DNA of 64,000 bases from Alphaproteobacteria bacterium (GTDB taxonomy: Bacteria; Pseudomonadota; Alphaproteobacteria; Kiloniellales; DSM-21159). Below are positions 53,949-61,694 of this stretch, in pieces. Numbering within the stretch: position 1 is the first letter of the stretch; each line of letters begins with the position of its first letter. Where the stretch lies: assembly GCA_030433005.1 (NCBI GenBank), contig JAUILQ010000025.1:1-64000 (forward strand), in the 5' to 3' direction. A model generated the notes under the pieces. That model worked only from the letters and a program-made list of their open reading frames with translations, did not search any database and was not told where the DNA came from. Made by a program: the position numbers and the translations under genes.

Positions 53949-53968
53949 CCGGGGCCGGCCGGCCCCGG
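53949..53968. promoter_or_regulatory. Perfect 20-bp palindrome in the sua5/parA gap
   Basis: CCGGGGCCGGCCGGCCCCGG is identical on both strands, in the 80-bp divergent gap. It may be an operator or a hairpin; no other evidence. Confidence 0.5.
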
Positions 53969-53999
53969 CGCAACCAGCTCCTGATAGGGGGAAGTGGCG

Positions 54000-54638
54000 A
54001 TGGCAGCAACGGTCATCACCGTGGCCCAGCAGAAGGGCGGCGCCGGCAAGACGACGCTGGCGGCGCACCTGGCGGTCGCCTTCACCGCCATGAAGAAGTC
54101 GGTCGCCGTCGTCGACATCGACCCGCAGCAGTCGCTGAGCGCTTGGTACCGCCTGCGCGAGGAGCGCCTGGGCGACGCCGGGGCCGGCGTGCTGGCCAGC
54201 CAGATCAAGGGCTGGCGGACCAAGAACGAGGTCGACCGGCTGGCGCGGGTTCACGACGTGGTGCTGATCGACTCGCCGCCGCACATGGAGACCGAGGCCA
54301 AGATCGCCGTGCGCGCCGCCAACCTCGTCGTCGTGCCGGTGCAGCCCTCGCCCATGGACCTCTGGGCGACGCGCCCGACTCTCGAGCTCGCCGAGGCCGA
54401 GAAGGTGCCGGCGCTGATCGTGCTCAACCGCGTGCCGCCGCGCGGCAACCTCGCCGAGACGATGATCGCCGAGATCGGCAAGCTCGGCGCCAGGGTCGCG
54501 AAGAACCGCATCGGCAACCGCATCGTCTTCGCCTCGGCGCTCTCCGAGGGCCGCGCCGTCGGCGAGGTCCAGCCGCGCAGCAAGGCCGCCAGGGAGATCG
54601 GCCTGCTGGCGAAGGAGATCCTGAAGGCGGCGGGGTAG
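54000..54638 (+). CDS. ParA-family ATPase
   Basis: A 212-residue ATPase with the deviant Walker A KGGAGKTT (12-19), VDIDPQQSLSAW and VVLIDSPPH. It is smaller than chromosomal ParA and resembles orphan ParA/ParC-like partitioning ATPases that position protein clusters. No parB follows. The ATG at 54000 has AGGGGGAAG before it. Cargo unknown. Confidence 0.9.
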   Translation: MAATVITVAQQKGGAGKTTLAAHLAVAFTAMKKSVAVVDIDPQQSLSAWYRLREERLGDAGAGVLASQIKGWRTKNEVDRLARVHDVVLIDSPPHMETEAKIAVRAANLVVVPVQPSPMDLWATRPTLELAEAEKVPALIVLNRVPPRGNLAETMIAEIGKLGARVAKNRIGNRIVFASALSEGRAVGEVQPRSKAAREIGLLAKEILKAAG

Positions 54639-54655
54639 CTCCGGCGCTTCCACGT

Positions 54656-54723
54656 CCCTCGACACGCTCGGGACGAAGCATTCGATCGCGCCTTTGTCCG
54701 CTTCGTCCCGAGCCTGTCGAGGG
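54656..54723. repeat. Inverted repeat (GAGCCTGTCGAGGG type)
   Basis: Arms 54656-54678 and 54701-54723 (23 bp, one mismatch) around a 22-base spacer, in the convergent gap after the ParA-like gene. The core CTGTCGA is related in style to the 18047-18146 repeat. It may double as a bidirectional terminator. Confidence 0.8.
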
Positions 54724-54759
54724 ATGCGGCAGCGCGGACTCCGGTCAATCCTTGTCCCG

Positions 54760-55653
54760 CTACTCGTCGCCCGGCAGCTTGAGGCCGGCGTTGCGGGCGT
54801 AGACCTTGGCGACCGCGGCGTCGTCCTCGCGGCCGTGACCCATGCCGGCGGCGGCCAGGAACTGCTGCAGGGCGGTCGCCGCCAGGGGAGCGGCGAAGCG
54901 CGCGTCGCGCGCGACGTCGGAGACGATGCCCAGGTCCTTGACGAAGATCTCGACCGCCGAGCGCGGCTGGTAGTCGCCCTCGACGATGTGCGGCCCGCGG
55001 TTCTGGAACATCCAGGAGCTGCCCGCGCACTGCGAGATCACCTCGAGGCAGGTCTTCGGCTCGATGCCCTGGCTGATGCCGAAGGTCATGGCCTCGGCGG
55101 CGGCGGCGATGTGCACGCCGGCCAGCAGCTGGTTGACCATCTTCATCGCCGAGGCCGGACCGGCGGCGTCGCCGAGCCGGAACACCGTGCTCGCCAGCGC
55201 CTCGAGCAGCGGCTCCGCGGCCTGCATGGCGGCCGGCTTGCCCGAGGCCATCATGGTCAGCTCGCCCTGCGCCGCCTTGGCGGCGCCGCCGGAGATTGGC
55301 GCGTCGAGGTAGAGCAGTCCGTGGTCGCCGAGCCAGTCCTCGAAGACCCGCGCCGATTCGGGGGGCACGGTGGCGCAGCCGACGACCAGTGCGCCGGGCT
55401 TGAGCTCCTCGGCGATCATGTCGGGGCCGAACAGCACGGCCTCCATCTGGTCGGCGTTGACCACCACCAGCACCAGCGCGTCGAGGCCCGGCGCGACCGC
55501 TTCCAGGTCGCCGGCGCCGCCGCCCTCGGCCTGGAAGCGCGCCACCGCGTCGGGGTTGAGGTCGAAGCCGTGCACGCTGTGGCCGGCGCGCAGCAGGCTC
55601 TGCGCCATGCCGAAGCCCATGGACCCGAGACCGACCAGACCGACCGTGGACAT
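54760..55653 (-). CDS. NAD(P)-dependent beta-hydroxyacid dehydrogenase
   Basis: A 297-residue 3-hydroxyisobutyrate-dehydrogenase-family enzyme: GLVGLGSMGFGMAQSLLRAGH is the nucleotide-binding loop, YLDAPISGGAAKAAQG the substrate loop, and KMVNQLL carries the catalytic Lys (about 167). It reduces or oxidises small beta-hydroxyacids such as 3-hydroxyisobutyrate, tartronate semialdehyde or L-threonate; the substrate is not clear. GGGAGGA precedes the ATG at 55653. Confidence 0.92.
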   Translation of the reverse strand: MSTVGLVGLGSMGFGMAQSLLRAGHSVHGFDLNPDAVARFQAEGGGAGDLEAVAPGLDALVLVVVNADQMEAVLFGPDMIAEELKPGALVVGCATVPPESARVFEDWLGDHGLLYLDAPISGGAAKAAQGELTMMASGKPAAMQAAEPLLEALASTVFRLGDAAGPASAMKMVNQLLAGVHIAAAAEAMTFGISQGIEPKTCLEVISQCAGSSWMFQNRGPHIVEGDYQPRSAVEIFVKDLGIVSDVARDARFAAPLAATALQQFLAAAGMGHGREDDAAVAKVYARNAGLKLPGDE

Positions 55654-55744
55654 CCGCTGTCCTCCCTTCGAGAAACGCTTGGCGCGACCGCCCTCGGGGT
55701 CTGCGCCCCCCGCGCCTTGCGGCGCCTTCGGGCTCGCCCGCCGG

Positions 55745-56545
55745 CTACTTGCCGCCGAAGGCGACGAAATGCGGGTTGCGCCAGCCCGGCTTGCCGTAGG
55801 CCAGGCGCTCGCCGTCCAGGGTCTCGACCCGCCCGCCGGCAGCCTCGAGCACCGCCTGTCCGGCCGCGGTGTCCCATTCCATGGTCGGGCCGAAGCGCGG
55901 GTAGAGGTCGGCGCGGCCGCTGGCGATCAGGCAGAACTTGACCGAGGAGCCGGCGGCCAGGGTCTGGCTGACCGTGAAGCCGGCAAGGTAGTCGTCGATC
56001 TCGCCGCCGTCGCCGTGGCGCCGGCTGGCGACCACCGTCAGGCCCTCCTCGGGCACCTCGCGCACGGCGATCGGCATCGGCGGCTGGTCGGTCTGCGAGA
56101 AGGTCGCCTTGGCCTCGCTGCCGGCCCAGGTCATGGCCAGCGCCGGCGCGTGGACGACCCCGGCGATCGGCCGGCCGTCCTGGATCAGGGCGATGTTCAC
56201 GGTGAACTCGCCGTTGCGCGAGATGAACTCCTTGGTGCCGTCCAGCGGGTCGACCAGCCAGAAGAGGTCGTGCGGCCCGATCTTCGGCTCGATGCCGTTC
56301 GAGAAGGACTCCTCGGAGACGACCGGCACATCCGGAGTCAGCTTGGCCAGCGCGTCGAGGATGAACTCCTCGCAGGCGACGTCGGCGTCCGTGACGGGCG
56401 ACTCGTCGGCCTTGTCGCGAACCGCGATCTCGTCGCCCTCGGCGTAGTAGCCGAGCACCACCTTGCCGGCGCGTTCGGCGATCAGGCGCAGGACGGACAG
56501 CAGATCGTCGTCGCTGGCATAGTCGTCGTTCACCGGCGGCTTCAT
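55745..56545 (-). CDS. cysQ: 3'(2'),5'-bisphosphate nucleotidase CysQ
   Basis: A 266-residue inositol-monophosphatase-family protein, normal CysQ length. ESPVTDADVACEEFI and VVSEES give metal ligands; LVDPLDGTKEFI is the signature; a C-terminal EWDTAAGQAVLEAAGG is typical. It removes the 3' phosphate of PAP formed in sulfate assimilation. The ATG at 56545 follows GGAAAGCGGG. It is 16 bases after the molybdopterin gene and probably cotranscribed. Confidence 0.93.
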   Translation of the reverse strand: MKPPVNDDYASDDDLLSVLRLIAERAGKVVLGYYAEGDEIAVRDKADESPVTDADVACEEFILDALAKLTPDVPVVSEESFSNGIEPKIGPHDLFWLVDPLDGTKEFISRNGEFTVNIALIQDGRPIAGVVHAPALAMTWAGSEAKATFSQTDQPPMPIAVREVPEEGLTVVASRRHGDGGEIDDYLAGFTVSQTLAAGSSVKFCLIASGRADLYPRFGPTMEWDTAAGQAVLEAAGGRVETLDGERLAYGKPGWRNPHFVAFGGK

Positions 56546-56561
56546 CCCGCTTTCCGGGGCC

Positions 56562-58913
56562 TCAGGCGGCGTCACGCCGCCCCGCCCGGCCGTCCTGGAT
56601 CGCGCGCCACAGCCGCTCCGGCGTCGCCGGCATGTCGAGGCGGCGGACACCGAACTCCGAGAGCGCGTCGAGCAGCGCGTTCATGATCGCCGGCGGCGCG
56701 CCGATCGCGCCGGCCTCGCCGGCGCCCTTCACGCCCAGCGGGTTGGTCTTGCAGGGGTAGTCCTCGATGAGCTTCAACTCGATCTCCGGCGTGTCGTCGG
56801 CCCGCGGCATGCAGTAGTCCATGAAGGAGGCCGTAAGCAACTGCCCATCCTCGTCGTAGACCGTGTGCTCGAGCAGCGCCTGGCCGAGACCCTGGATCGT
56901 GCCGCCGTGGACCTGGCCGGCCGCCATCAGCGGATTGACCACGGTGCCGAAGTCGTCGGCGATGCAGTAGCGGACGATCTCGACCTCGCCGGTGTCCTCG
57001 TCGACCTCCAGCTCGCAGACGTGGCAGCCGTTGGGGAAGGTCAGCCCCTCGGCCTTGTAGTCGCCCTTCTCCTCGATCGGGCCCTTGAGGTCGTCGGGCA
57101 GGCCGCCCCCGTCACCGGCGCCGTGAGTCGCGCGGGCGACCTCCTCGAGCGACAGGCGGCGGTCGGTGCCGACGATGGTGAAGGTGCCGTCGGCGAACTC
57201 GATGTCGCCGGCCGCGGCCTCCAGCATGTGCGCGGCGACCTGCCTGGCGCGCTCGACGATGCGGTCGGAGGCGTTGTTGACCGCGACGCCGCCCATCAGC
57301 AGCGAGCGCGAGCCGCCGGTGCCGCCGCCGCGCTCGACGACGTCGGAATCGCCCTGGATCATGCGCACCTTCTCGGGATCGACGCCGAGCTTGTCGTTGA
57401 TCAGCTGGGCGTAGGCGGTCAGGTGCCCCTGGCCGTTGGTCATGGTGCCGATGACCAGGTTGATGCCGCCGTCGGCGTCGAGGGTCATCTTGGCCTCTTC
57501 CTCGCCGATGCCGCCGCAGGCCTCGACGTAGCTGGCCAGACCGATGCCGCGCAGCTTGCCGGCCTTGCGGGCCTCGGCGCGGCGCGCCTCGAAGCCGTCC
57601 CAGTCGGCCATGCCCGTGGCCTCGTCGAGCAGGCGCGGGTAGTCGCCGGAATCGTAGAGCCGGCCCATCGGCGTCTCGTAGGGCAGGTCCTCGGGCCGGA
57701 TGAAGTTGCGCTTGCGGATCTCGCGGCGGTCGAGCCCGGCGACGCGCGCGCATTCGTCTACCAGCCGCTCCATCATGTAGGCGGCCTCCGGCCGGCCGGC
57801 GCCGCGATAGGCGTCGACCGGCACGGTGTGCGTGAAGGTGCAGCGCACGTTGGCGTAGATCGCCGGGATCCGGTAGAGCCCGCTGAACATCTGCGTCGAG
57901 GCGCCGGTCGGGATGTAGGGCGCGAAGTTCGAGAGATAGGCGCCGAGGTTGGCCGCGGTCGAGACGCGCATGCCGAGGAAGCGGCCCTCGGCGTCCATCG
58001 CCATCTCGACCTCGGTGACGTGGTCGCGGCCCTGGGTGTCGGACAGGAAGGCCTCGGTGCGCTCCGAGGTCCAGCGCACCGGGCGCTGCAGCTTGCGCGC
58101 GGCGTAGAGACAGAGGATCTGCTCGGGGTAGGAGAAGATCTTCATGCCGAAGCCGCCGCCGACGTCGGGTGTCACGATATGCAGCTGCTGCTTCTCGACC
58201 CCCAGGATCTGGGCCATCTGGGCGTGCAGGCGGAAAATGCCCTGGCTCGGGGCGTAGAGCGTGCTGCGGCCGGACTCGGGATCGTAGTCGCCGATCACGA
58301 CGCGCGGCTCCATCGAGTTGACGACGACGCAGTTGTTGATCAGCTGCAGCCGCGCGACCTGGGCGGCCCCCTCGAAGGCCGCGTCGGCGGCGGCCTTGTC
58401 GCCGTGGTCGTAGTCGAGGCAGAGGTTGCCCGGCGCCTCCGCGTGGACCTGCGGCGCACCCTCGGCCAGCGCCTTGTCGGCCTCGGTGACCGCCGGCAGC
58501 GGATCGAAGTCGGCCATGATCAGCTCGACCGCGTCGCGCGCCTGGGCGGCGGTCTCGGCGACCACGCAGGCGACCGGCTGGCCGACGAAGCGGACCCGGT
58601 CGGTGGCCAGCGCCGGATAGGCCGGCTGGACCGGCTTGCTGCCGCCGCGGCCCGGCTGCTGGGCCAGGCAGGGGATCGTGCCGATGCCGTCGGCGCCGAG
58701 GTCGCGGCCGGTATAGACCGCCAGCACGCCCGGCGCCTCGCCGGCCTCGGCGTCGTCGATCTCGCCGAGCTCGGCGTGGGCGACCGGGCTCCTCAGGACC
58801 GCCAGATGCAGCGCGCCGGGCAGGGCGATGTCGTCGGTGTAGCGGCCCTCGCCCGTGAGAAATCTCGCATCCTCCAACCGGCGCAGACCTTGACCAACAC
58901 CGAACTGACCCAT
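56562..58913 (-). CDS. Molybdopterin-binding subunit of a xanthine/CO dehydrogenase-family enzyme
   Basis: A 783-residue large subunit of the xanthine dehydrogenase family. The active-site loop is AYRGAGRPEAAYMMERLVD: the AYRGAGR motif of form II enzymes, not the AYxCSFR of true CO dehydrogenase. GGGFGMK and KGAGEAGAIG (with the base Glu) complete the Mo pocket. No medium FAD or small iron-sulfur subunit is adjacent. The ATG at 58913 was chosen from the family start GQFGVGQGLRRLEDARFLTG. Substrate unknown. Confidence 0.9.
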   Translation of the reverse strand: MGQFGVGQGLRRLEDARFLTGEGRYTDDIALPGALHLAVLRSPVAHAELGEIDDAEAGEAPGVLAVYTGRDLGADGIGTIPCLAQQPGRGGSKPVQPAYPALATDRVRFVGQPVACVVAETAAQARDAVELIMADFDPLPAVTEADKALAEGAPQVHAEAPGNLCLDYDHGDKAAADAAFEGAAQVARLQLINNCVVVNSMEPRVVIGDYDPESGRSTLYAPSQGIFRLHAQMAQILGVEKQQLHIVTPDVGGGFGMKIFSYPEQILCLYAARKLQRPVRWTSERTEAFLSDTQGRDHVTEVEMAMDAEGRFLGMRVSTAANLGAYLSNFAPYIPTGASTQMFSGLYRIPAIYANVRCTFTHTVPVDAYRGAGRPEAAYMMERLVDECARVAGLDRREIRKRNFIRPEDLPYETPMGRLYDSGDYPRLLDEATGMADWDGFEARRAEARKAGKLRGIGLASYVEACGGIGEEEAKMTLDADGGINLVIGTMTNGQGHLTAYAQLINDKLGVDPEKVRMIQGDSDVVERGGGTGGSRSLLMGGVAVNNASDRIVERARQVAAHMLEAAAGDIEFADGTFTIVGTDRRLSLEEVARATHGAGDGGGLPDDLKGPIEEKGDYKAEGLTFPNGCHVCELEVDEDTGEVEIVRYCIADDFGTVVNPLMAAGQVHGGTIQGLGQALLEHTVYDEDGQLLTASFMDYCMPRADDTPEIELKLIEDYPCKTNPLGVKGAGEAGAIGAPPAIMNALLDALSEFGVRRLDMPATPERLWRAIQDGRAGRRDAA

Positions 58914-59154
58914 GCCTTGGCTCCGTCTTCTCGTGGCTGTGATAAGTGGGGGGTGCGTCTCCGTGCGAGACGCGGGGCATGATAGGCAAGGGGCGGAGCG
59001 CGGCGAAAGGGAAAATCCGGTGCCGGGCGTGTCGCGACGGCGAGCCTGAGGCGTGCCTGATTTCTCATTTCCACATGGGAATTGGAAAAATCTTGCGATG
59101 GCCCGGGCGGTTCGATAGCTAGCCGCGCCCGCCCTGCTCCCGATCGGAGGTTTC
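58914..59154. promoter_or_regulatory. Divergent region with a LysR-like inverted repeat upstream of sbtA
   Basis: Within the 241-bp gap, TTCCACATGGGAA (59069-59081) is a T-N11-A inverted repeat with the TTC-N7-GAA form also seen upstream of dabB (40605-40617). It is followed by an AT-rich ATTGGAAAAATCTTG, likely part of the sbtA promoter. The rest shows no gene. Confidence 0.4.
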
Positions 59155-60147
59155 ATGACCCTGCTCGAGACCGCTGCCGCCAACCTGCTGTCGCCGGCGA
59201 TCCTGGCCTTCGCCCTGGGGCTGCTCGCGGGCCTCGCGCGCTCCGATCTCTCGGTGCCCGAGGCCATGGGCAAGGCCATGGCGATCTATCTGATGTTCGC
59301 GATCGGCCTGAAGGGCGGGGTTGCGGTCTCGGAGAGCGAGCCGGGGCTGACCATGGTGCTGGCCGTGCTGCTCGGTCTCGCCCTCGGCTTCGGCCTGCCG
59401 CTGCTGGCCTTCCAGCTGCTGCGCCGCCAGGCCCGGCTCGACGTGGTCTCGGCCGCGGCGGTCGCGGCGCACTACGGATCGATCTCGGTCGTCACCTTCG
59501 TGACCGCGGAGCAGTTCGCGGCGAGCCAGGGGCTGGCCTACGAGGGCTACCTGGTCGCGGTGATGGCGCTGATGGAGACGCCGGCGATCGTCGTCGGCCT
59601 GTGGCTCGCCAGCCGCTTCGGTGCGGAGGCCGGCGTCCCGGCGAAGCGGCTGGGCGGCGAGCTGCTGCGCGAGATCTTTCTCAACGGCAGCGTCGTGCTG
59701 CTGGTCGGCGCCTTCGTCATCGGCCTGCTCGTCGGCAGGAGCGGCGCCGAACCGGTGGCGCCGCTGTTCGACGGCCTGTTCAAGGGCGTGCTCTGCCTGT
59801 TCCTGCTCGACATGGGCCTGCTGGCCGCGGCCCGGCTACGCGGCGCGCGGCTGCTGACCTGGCGGGTCGTCGCCTTCGGCCTCTACATGCCGCCGCTGGC
59901 CGCCGCGATCGGCCTGGCCGGCGCCGCGGCGATCGGGCTCAGCCAGGGCGGCGCGCTGCTGGTCGCGGTGCTGGCGGCCAGCGCCTCCTACATCGCGGTG
60001 CCGGCGGCGATGCGCCTGGCGCTGCCGAAGGCCAATCCCGGGCTCTACGTGCCGCTCAGCCTGGCGGTCACCTTCCCCTTCAACGTCGCGATCGGCATAC
60101 CGCTCTACGCCACGCTCGCCGCCTGGCTCTACGGCGGCGCCGCCTGA
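59155..60147 (+). CDS. sbtA: Sodium-dependent bicarbonate transporter SbtA
   Basis: A 330-residue permease of the SbtA (DUF897) family with about ten helices and internal repeat symmetry: MAIYLMFAIGLKGGVAVSES and VAAHYGSISVVTFVTAEQFAA contain family-conserved residues of the substrate and Na+ sites. It imports bicarbonate with Na+. GATCGGAGG precedes the ATG. sbtB follows by 14 bases, an operon. Confidence 0.94.
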   Translation: MTLLETAAANLLSPAILAFALGLLAGLARSDLSVPEAMGKAMAIYLMFAIGLKGGVAVSESEPGLTMVLAVLLGLALGFGLPLLAFQLLRRQARLDVVSAAAVAAHYGSISVVTFVTAEQFAASQGLAYEGYLVAVMALMETPAIVVGLWLASRFGAEAGVPAKRLGGELLREIFLNGSVVLLVGAFVIGLLVGRSGAEPVAPLFDGLFKGVLCLFLLDMGLLAAARLRGARLLTWRVVAFGLYMPPLAAAIGLAGAAAIGLSQGGALLVAVLAASASYIAVPAAMRLALPKANPGLYVPLSLAVTFPFNVAIGIPLYATLAAWLYGGAA

Positions 60148-60161
60148 AGGAGGCGAAAGCC

Positions 60162-60470
60162 ATGCAGACCTACGCCAAGAAGAAGCTCGAATTCGTCGTC
60201 GAGACGGCGCTGATGCCGCGGCTCGTGCGCCTCGTCGAGGAACAGGGCGCCAAGGGCTTCACGGTGGTCCCGACCCAGGCCGGCGAGAGCGTCGACGGCG
60301 CCTGGCAGCGCGACGACATCGCACCGGCGCTGGGCGCGCAGATGCTGATCGTCGTGGTCGACCCGGCCGTCGCGGACCCGATCCTCGAGGCCGCCTACGC
60401 CCTGCTCGCCGACTACCGCGCGCAGATCTTCGTCAGCGACGTCGAGGTGCTGCGCCAGGACCGCTTCTAG
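60162..60470 (+). CDS. sbtB: PII-like regulator SbtB
   Basis: A 102-residue PII-like trimeric protein (KKKLEFVVETALMPRLVRLVEEQGAKGFTVVPTQ, broken in description by family domains). Its position after sbtA and size match SbtB, which binds cAMP/AMP/ADP and inhibits or gates SbtA. GGAGGCGAAAGCC precedes the ATG. Its stop shares CTAG with the stop of mrpG on the other strand. Confidence 0.9.
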   Translation: MQTYAKKKLEFVVETALMPRLVRLVEEQGAKGFTVVPTQAGESVDGAWQRDDIAPALGAQMLIVVVDPAVADPILEAAYALLADYRAQIFVSDVEVLRQDRF

Positions 60471-60901
60471 CTGTCGGCCCGCCGCGGCGCCTCGACGGAA
60501 TCGGGGTTGCTGCCCTCGCTCTCGGGCGCCGCGTCGAAGCTGGCCCAGCCGTAGCGGCGGCCGGTCGGCGGCAGTGCCTGCTGGCCGTTCTCGTCGTCGA
60601 GGTAGGCGCGGTGCAGGTAGGCCTTGGCCACCATCGTCGCGGTGATCGGCGCGGTCAGGAACAGGAACAGCGTGACCAGCAGCTCGTGGAAGGTGAAGCC
60701 GTCGCGCGCCCAGAAGTAGACCATCGAGGCCAGCAGCGCGCCGCCGACGCCCAGGGTCGTCGCCTTGGTCGGCCCGTGCAGCCGGGTCATCAGGTCCGGC
60801 AGCTTGGCCAGGCCGTAGGAGCCGACCACGCCGAACAGCCCGCCGATCACGATCAGCGCGGCGACCAGCAGCTCGAGCAGCAGCTCCGGGGTGATGTCCA
60901 T
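60467..60901 (-). CDS. mrpG: Mrp antiporter subunit G
   Basis: A 144-residue protein with three N-terminal helices (ELLVAALIVIGGLFGVVGSYGLAKLPDLMTRLHGPTKATTLG, described in parts), the MnhG/MrpG pattern, then a charged C-terminal tail longer than usual. It is last of the mrpBCDEFG operon, after mrpF by 23 bases. Confidence 0.92.
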   Translation of the reverse strand: MDITPELLLELLVAALIVIGGLFGVVGSYGLAKLPDLMTRLHGPTKATTLGVGGALLASMVYFWARDGFTFHELLVTLFLFLTAPITATMVAKAYLHRAYLDDENGQQALPPTGRRYGWASFDAAPESEGSNPDSVEAPRRADS

Positions 60902-60924
60902 GGCGGGCAGCGTGCTCCTCTCGC

Positions 60925-61194
60925 CTACTCGATGATGTCGCCGCGCAGCACGAACTTCGTGAAGGCGACGGTCGAGATGAAGCCGACCATGGCGAACAGC
61001 AGCGAAGCCTCGAAGTACGTCGCCGTGCCGAAGTGGATGCCGAGCAGCATCAGGATGGCGATGCCGTTGATCACCATGGTGTCGAGCGCCAGGATGCGGT
61101 CGGCGATGGTCGGGCCCTTGGCGAGGCGCCAGAGGTTCAGGCCGAGCGCCAGGCCGAAGCAGGCGAAGCCGAAGGCGAGCGCGTAGCCGATCAT
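60925..61194 (-). CDS. mrpF: Mrp antiporter subunit F
   Basis: An 89-residue membrane protein with three helices and the MrpF signature GPTIADRILALDTMVINGIAI in its loop. The ATG at 61194 overlaps the mrpE stop as ATGA. A far longer frame extends upstream but is not coding. Confidence 0.93.
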   Translation of the reverse strand: MIGYALAFGFACFGLALGLNLWRLAKGPTIADRILALDTMVINGIAILMLLGIHFGTATYFEASLLFAMVGFISTVAFTKFVLRGDIIE

Positions 61195-61679
61195 TCGAAG
61201 ATCTCCATCAGGCGGGCCTCGTAGCGTTGCTTGATGCCGTCGCGCGCGCGCTCCGGGTCGGACTCGTGCAGGCAGTGCACCAGCAGGGCGCGGCCGTCGG
61301 CCGACAGGTCGGCCGAGACCGTGCCCGGGGTCATGGTGATGGTCCCGGCGAGCACCGTGATGGCCTCCGGCGAGCGGGTGTCGAGCGGGATCGTCACGAA
61401 GTGCGATTCGAGCTTGCGGTTCGGCTTGAACAGCACGATCCGGGCGACGACGACGTTGGCGACGACGATGTCCCAGAGCACGACCAGCACATACTCGACG
61501 ATCTTCAGCGGCCGGCGCAGGCGCGGCCGCTGCGGCCAGAAGCTGCGCGTGCCGAGCGGGATCAGGATGCCGAGGATCAGCCCGAGCAGCAGGCCGCCGA
61601 GCGAGAGGTCGTTGAGCAGCATGACCCAGACGACGGTCAGGGTCAGGGTCAGCAGCGGATGGGGGAGCACGCGTTTCAT
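61191..61679 (-). CDS. mrpE: Mrp antiporter subunit E
   Basis: A 162-residue protein. Two N-terminal helices (LLTLTLTVVWVMLLNDLS and GGLLLGLILGILIPLG) are followed by the soluble MrpE domain (SHFVTIPLDTRSPEAITVLAGTITMTPGTVSADLSADG). It has MrpF and MrpD as neighbours; 15 bases separate it from mrpD. Confidence 0.93.
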   Translation of the reverse strand: MKRVLPHPLLTLTLTVVWVMLLNDLSLGGLLLGLILGILIPLGTRSFWPQRPRLRRPLKIVEYVLVVLWDIVVANVVVARIVLFKPNRKLESHFVTIPLDTRSPEAITVLAGTITMTPGTVSADLSADGRALLVHCLHESDPERARDGIKQRYEARLMEIFE

Positions 61680-61694
61680 CCTCCGGCCCTCCGC

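Noticed and set aside
56562-58913. Aerobic CO dehydrogenase large subunit (coxL form I)
   Set aside because: The active-site loop is AYRGAGR, the form II type, and coxM and coxS are not adjacent.
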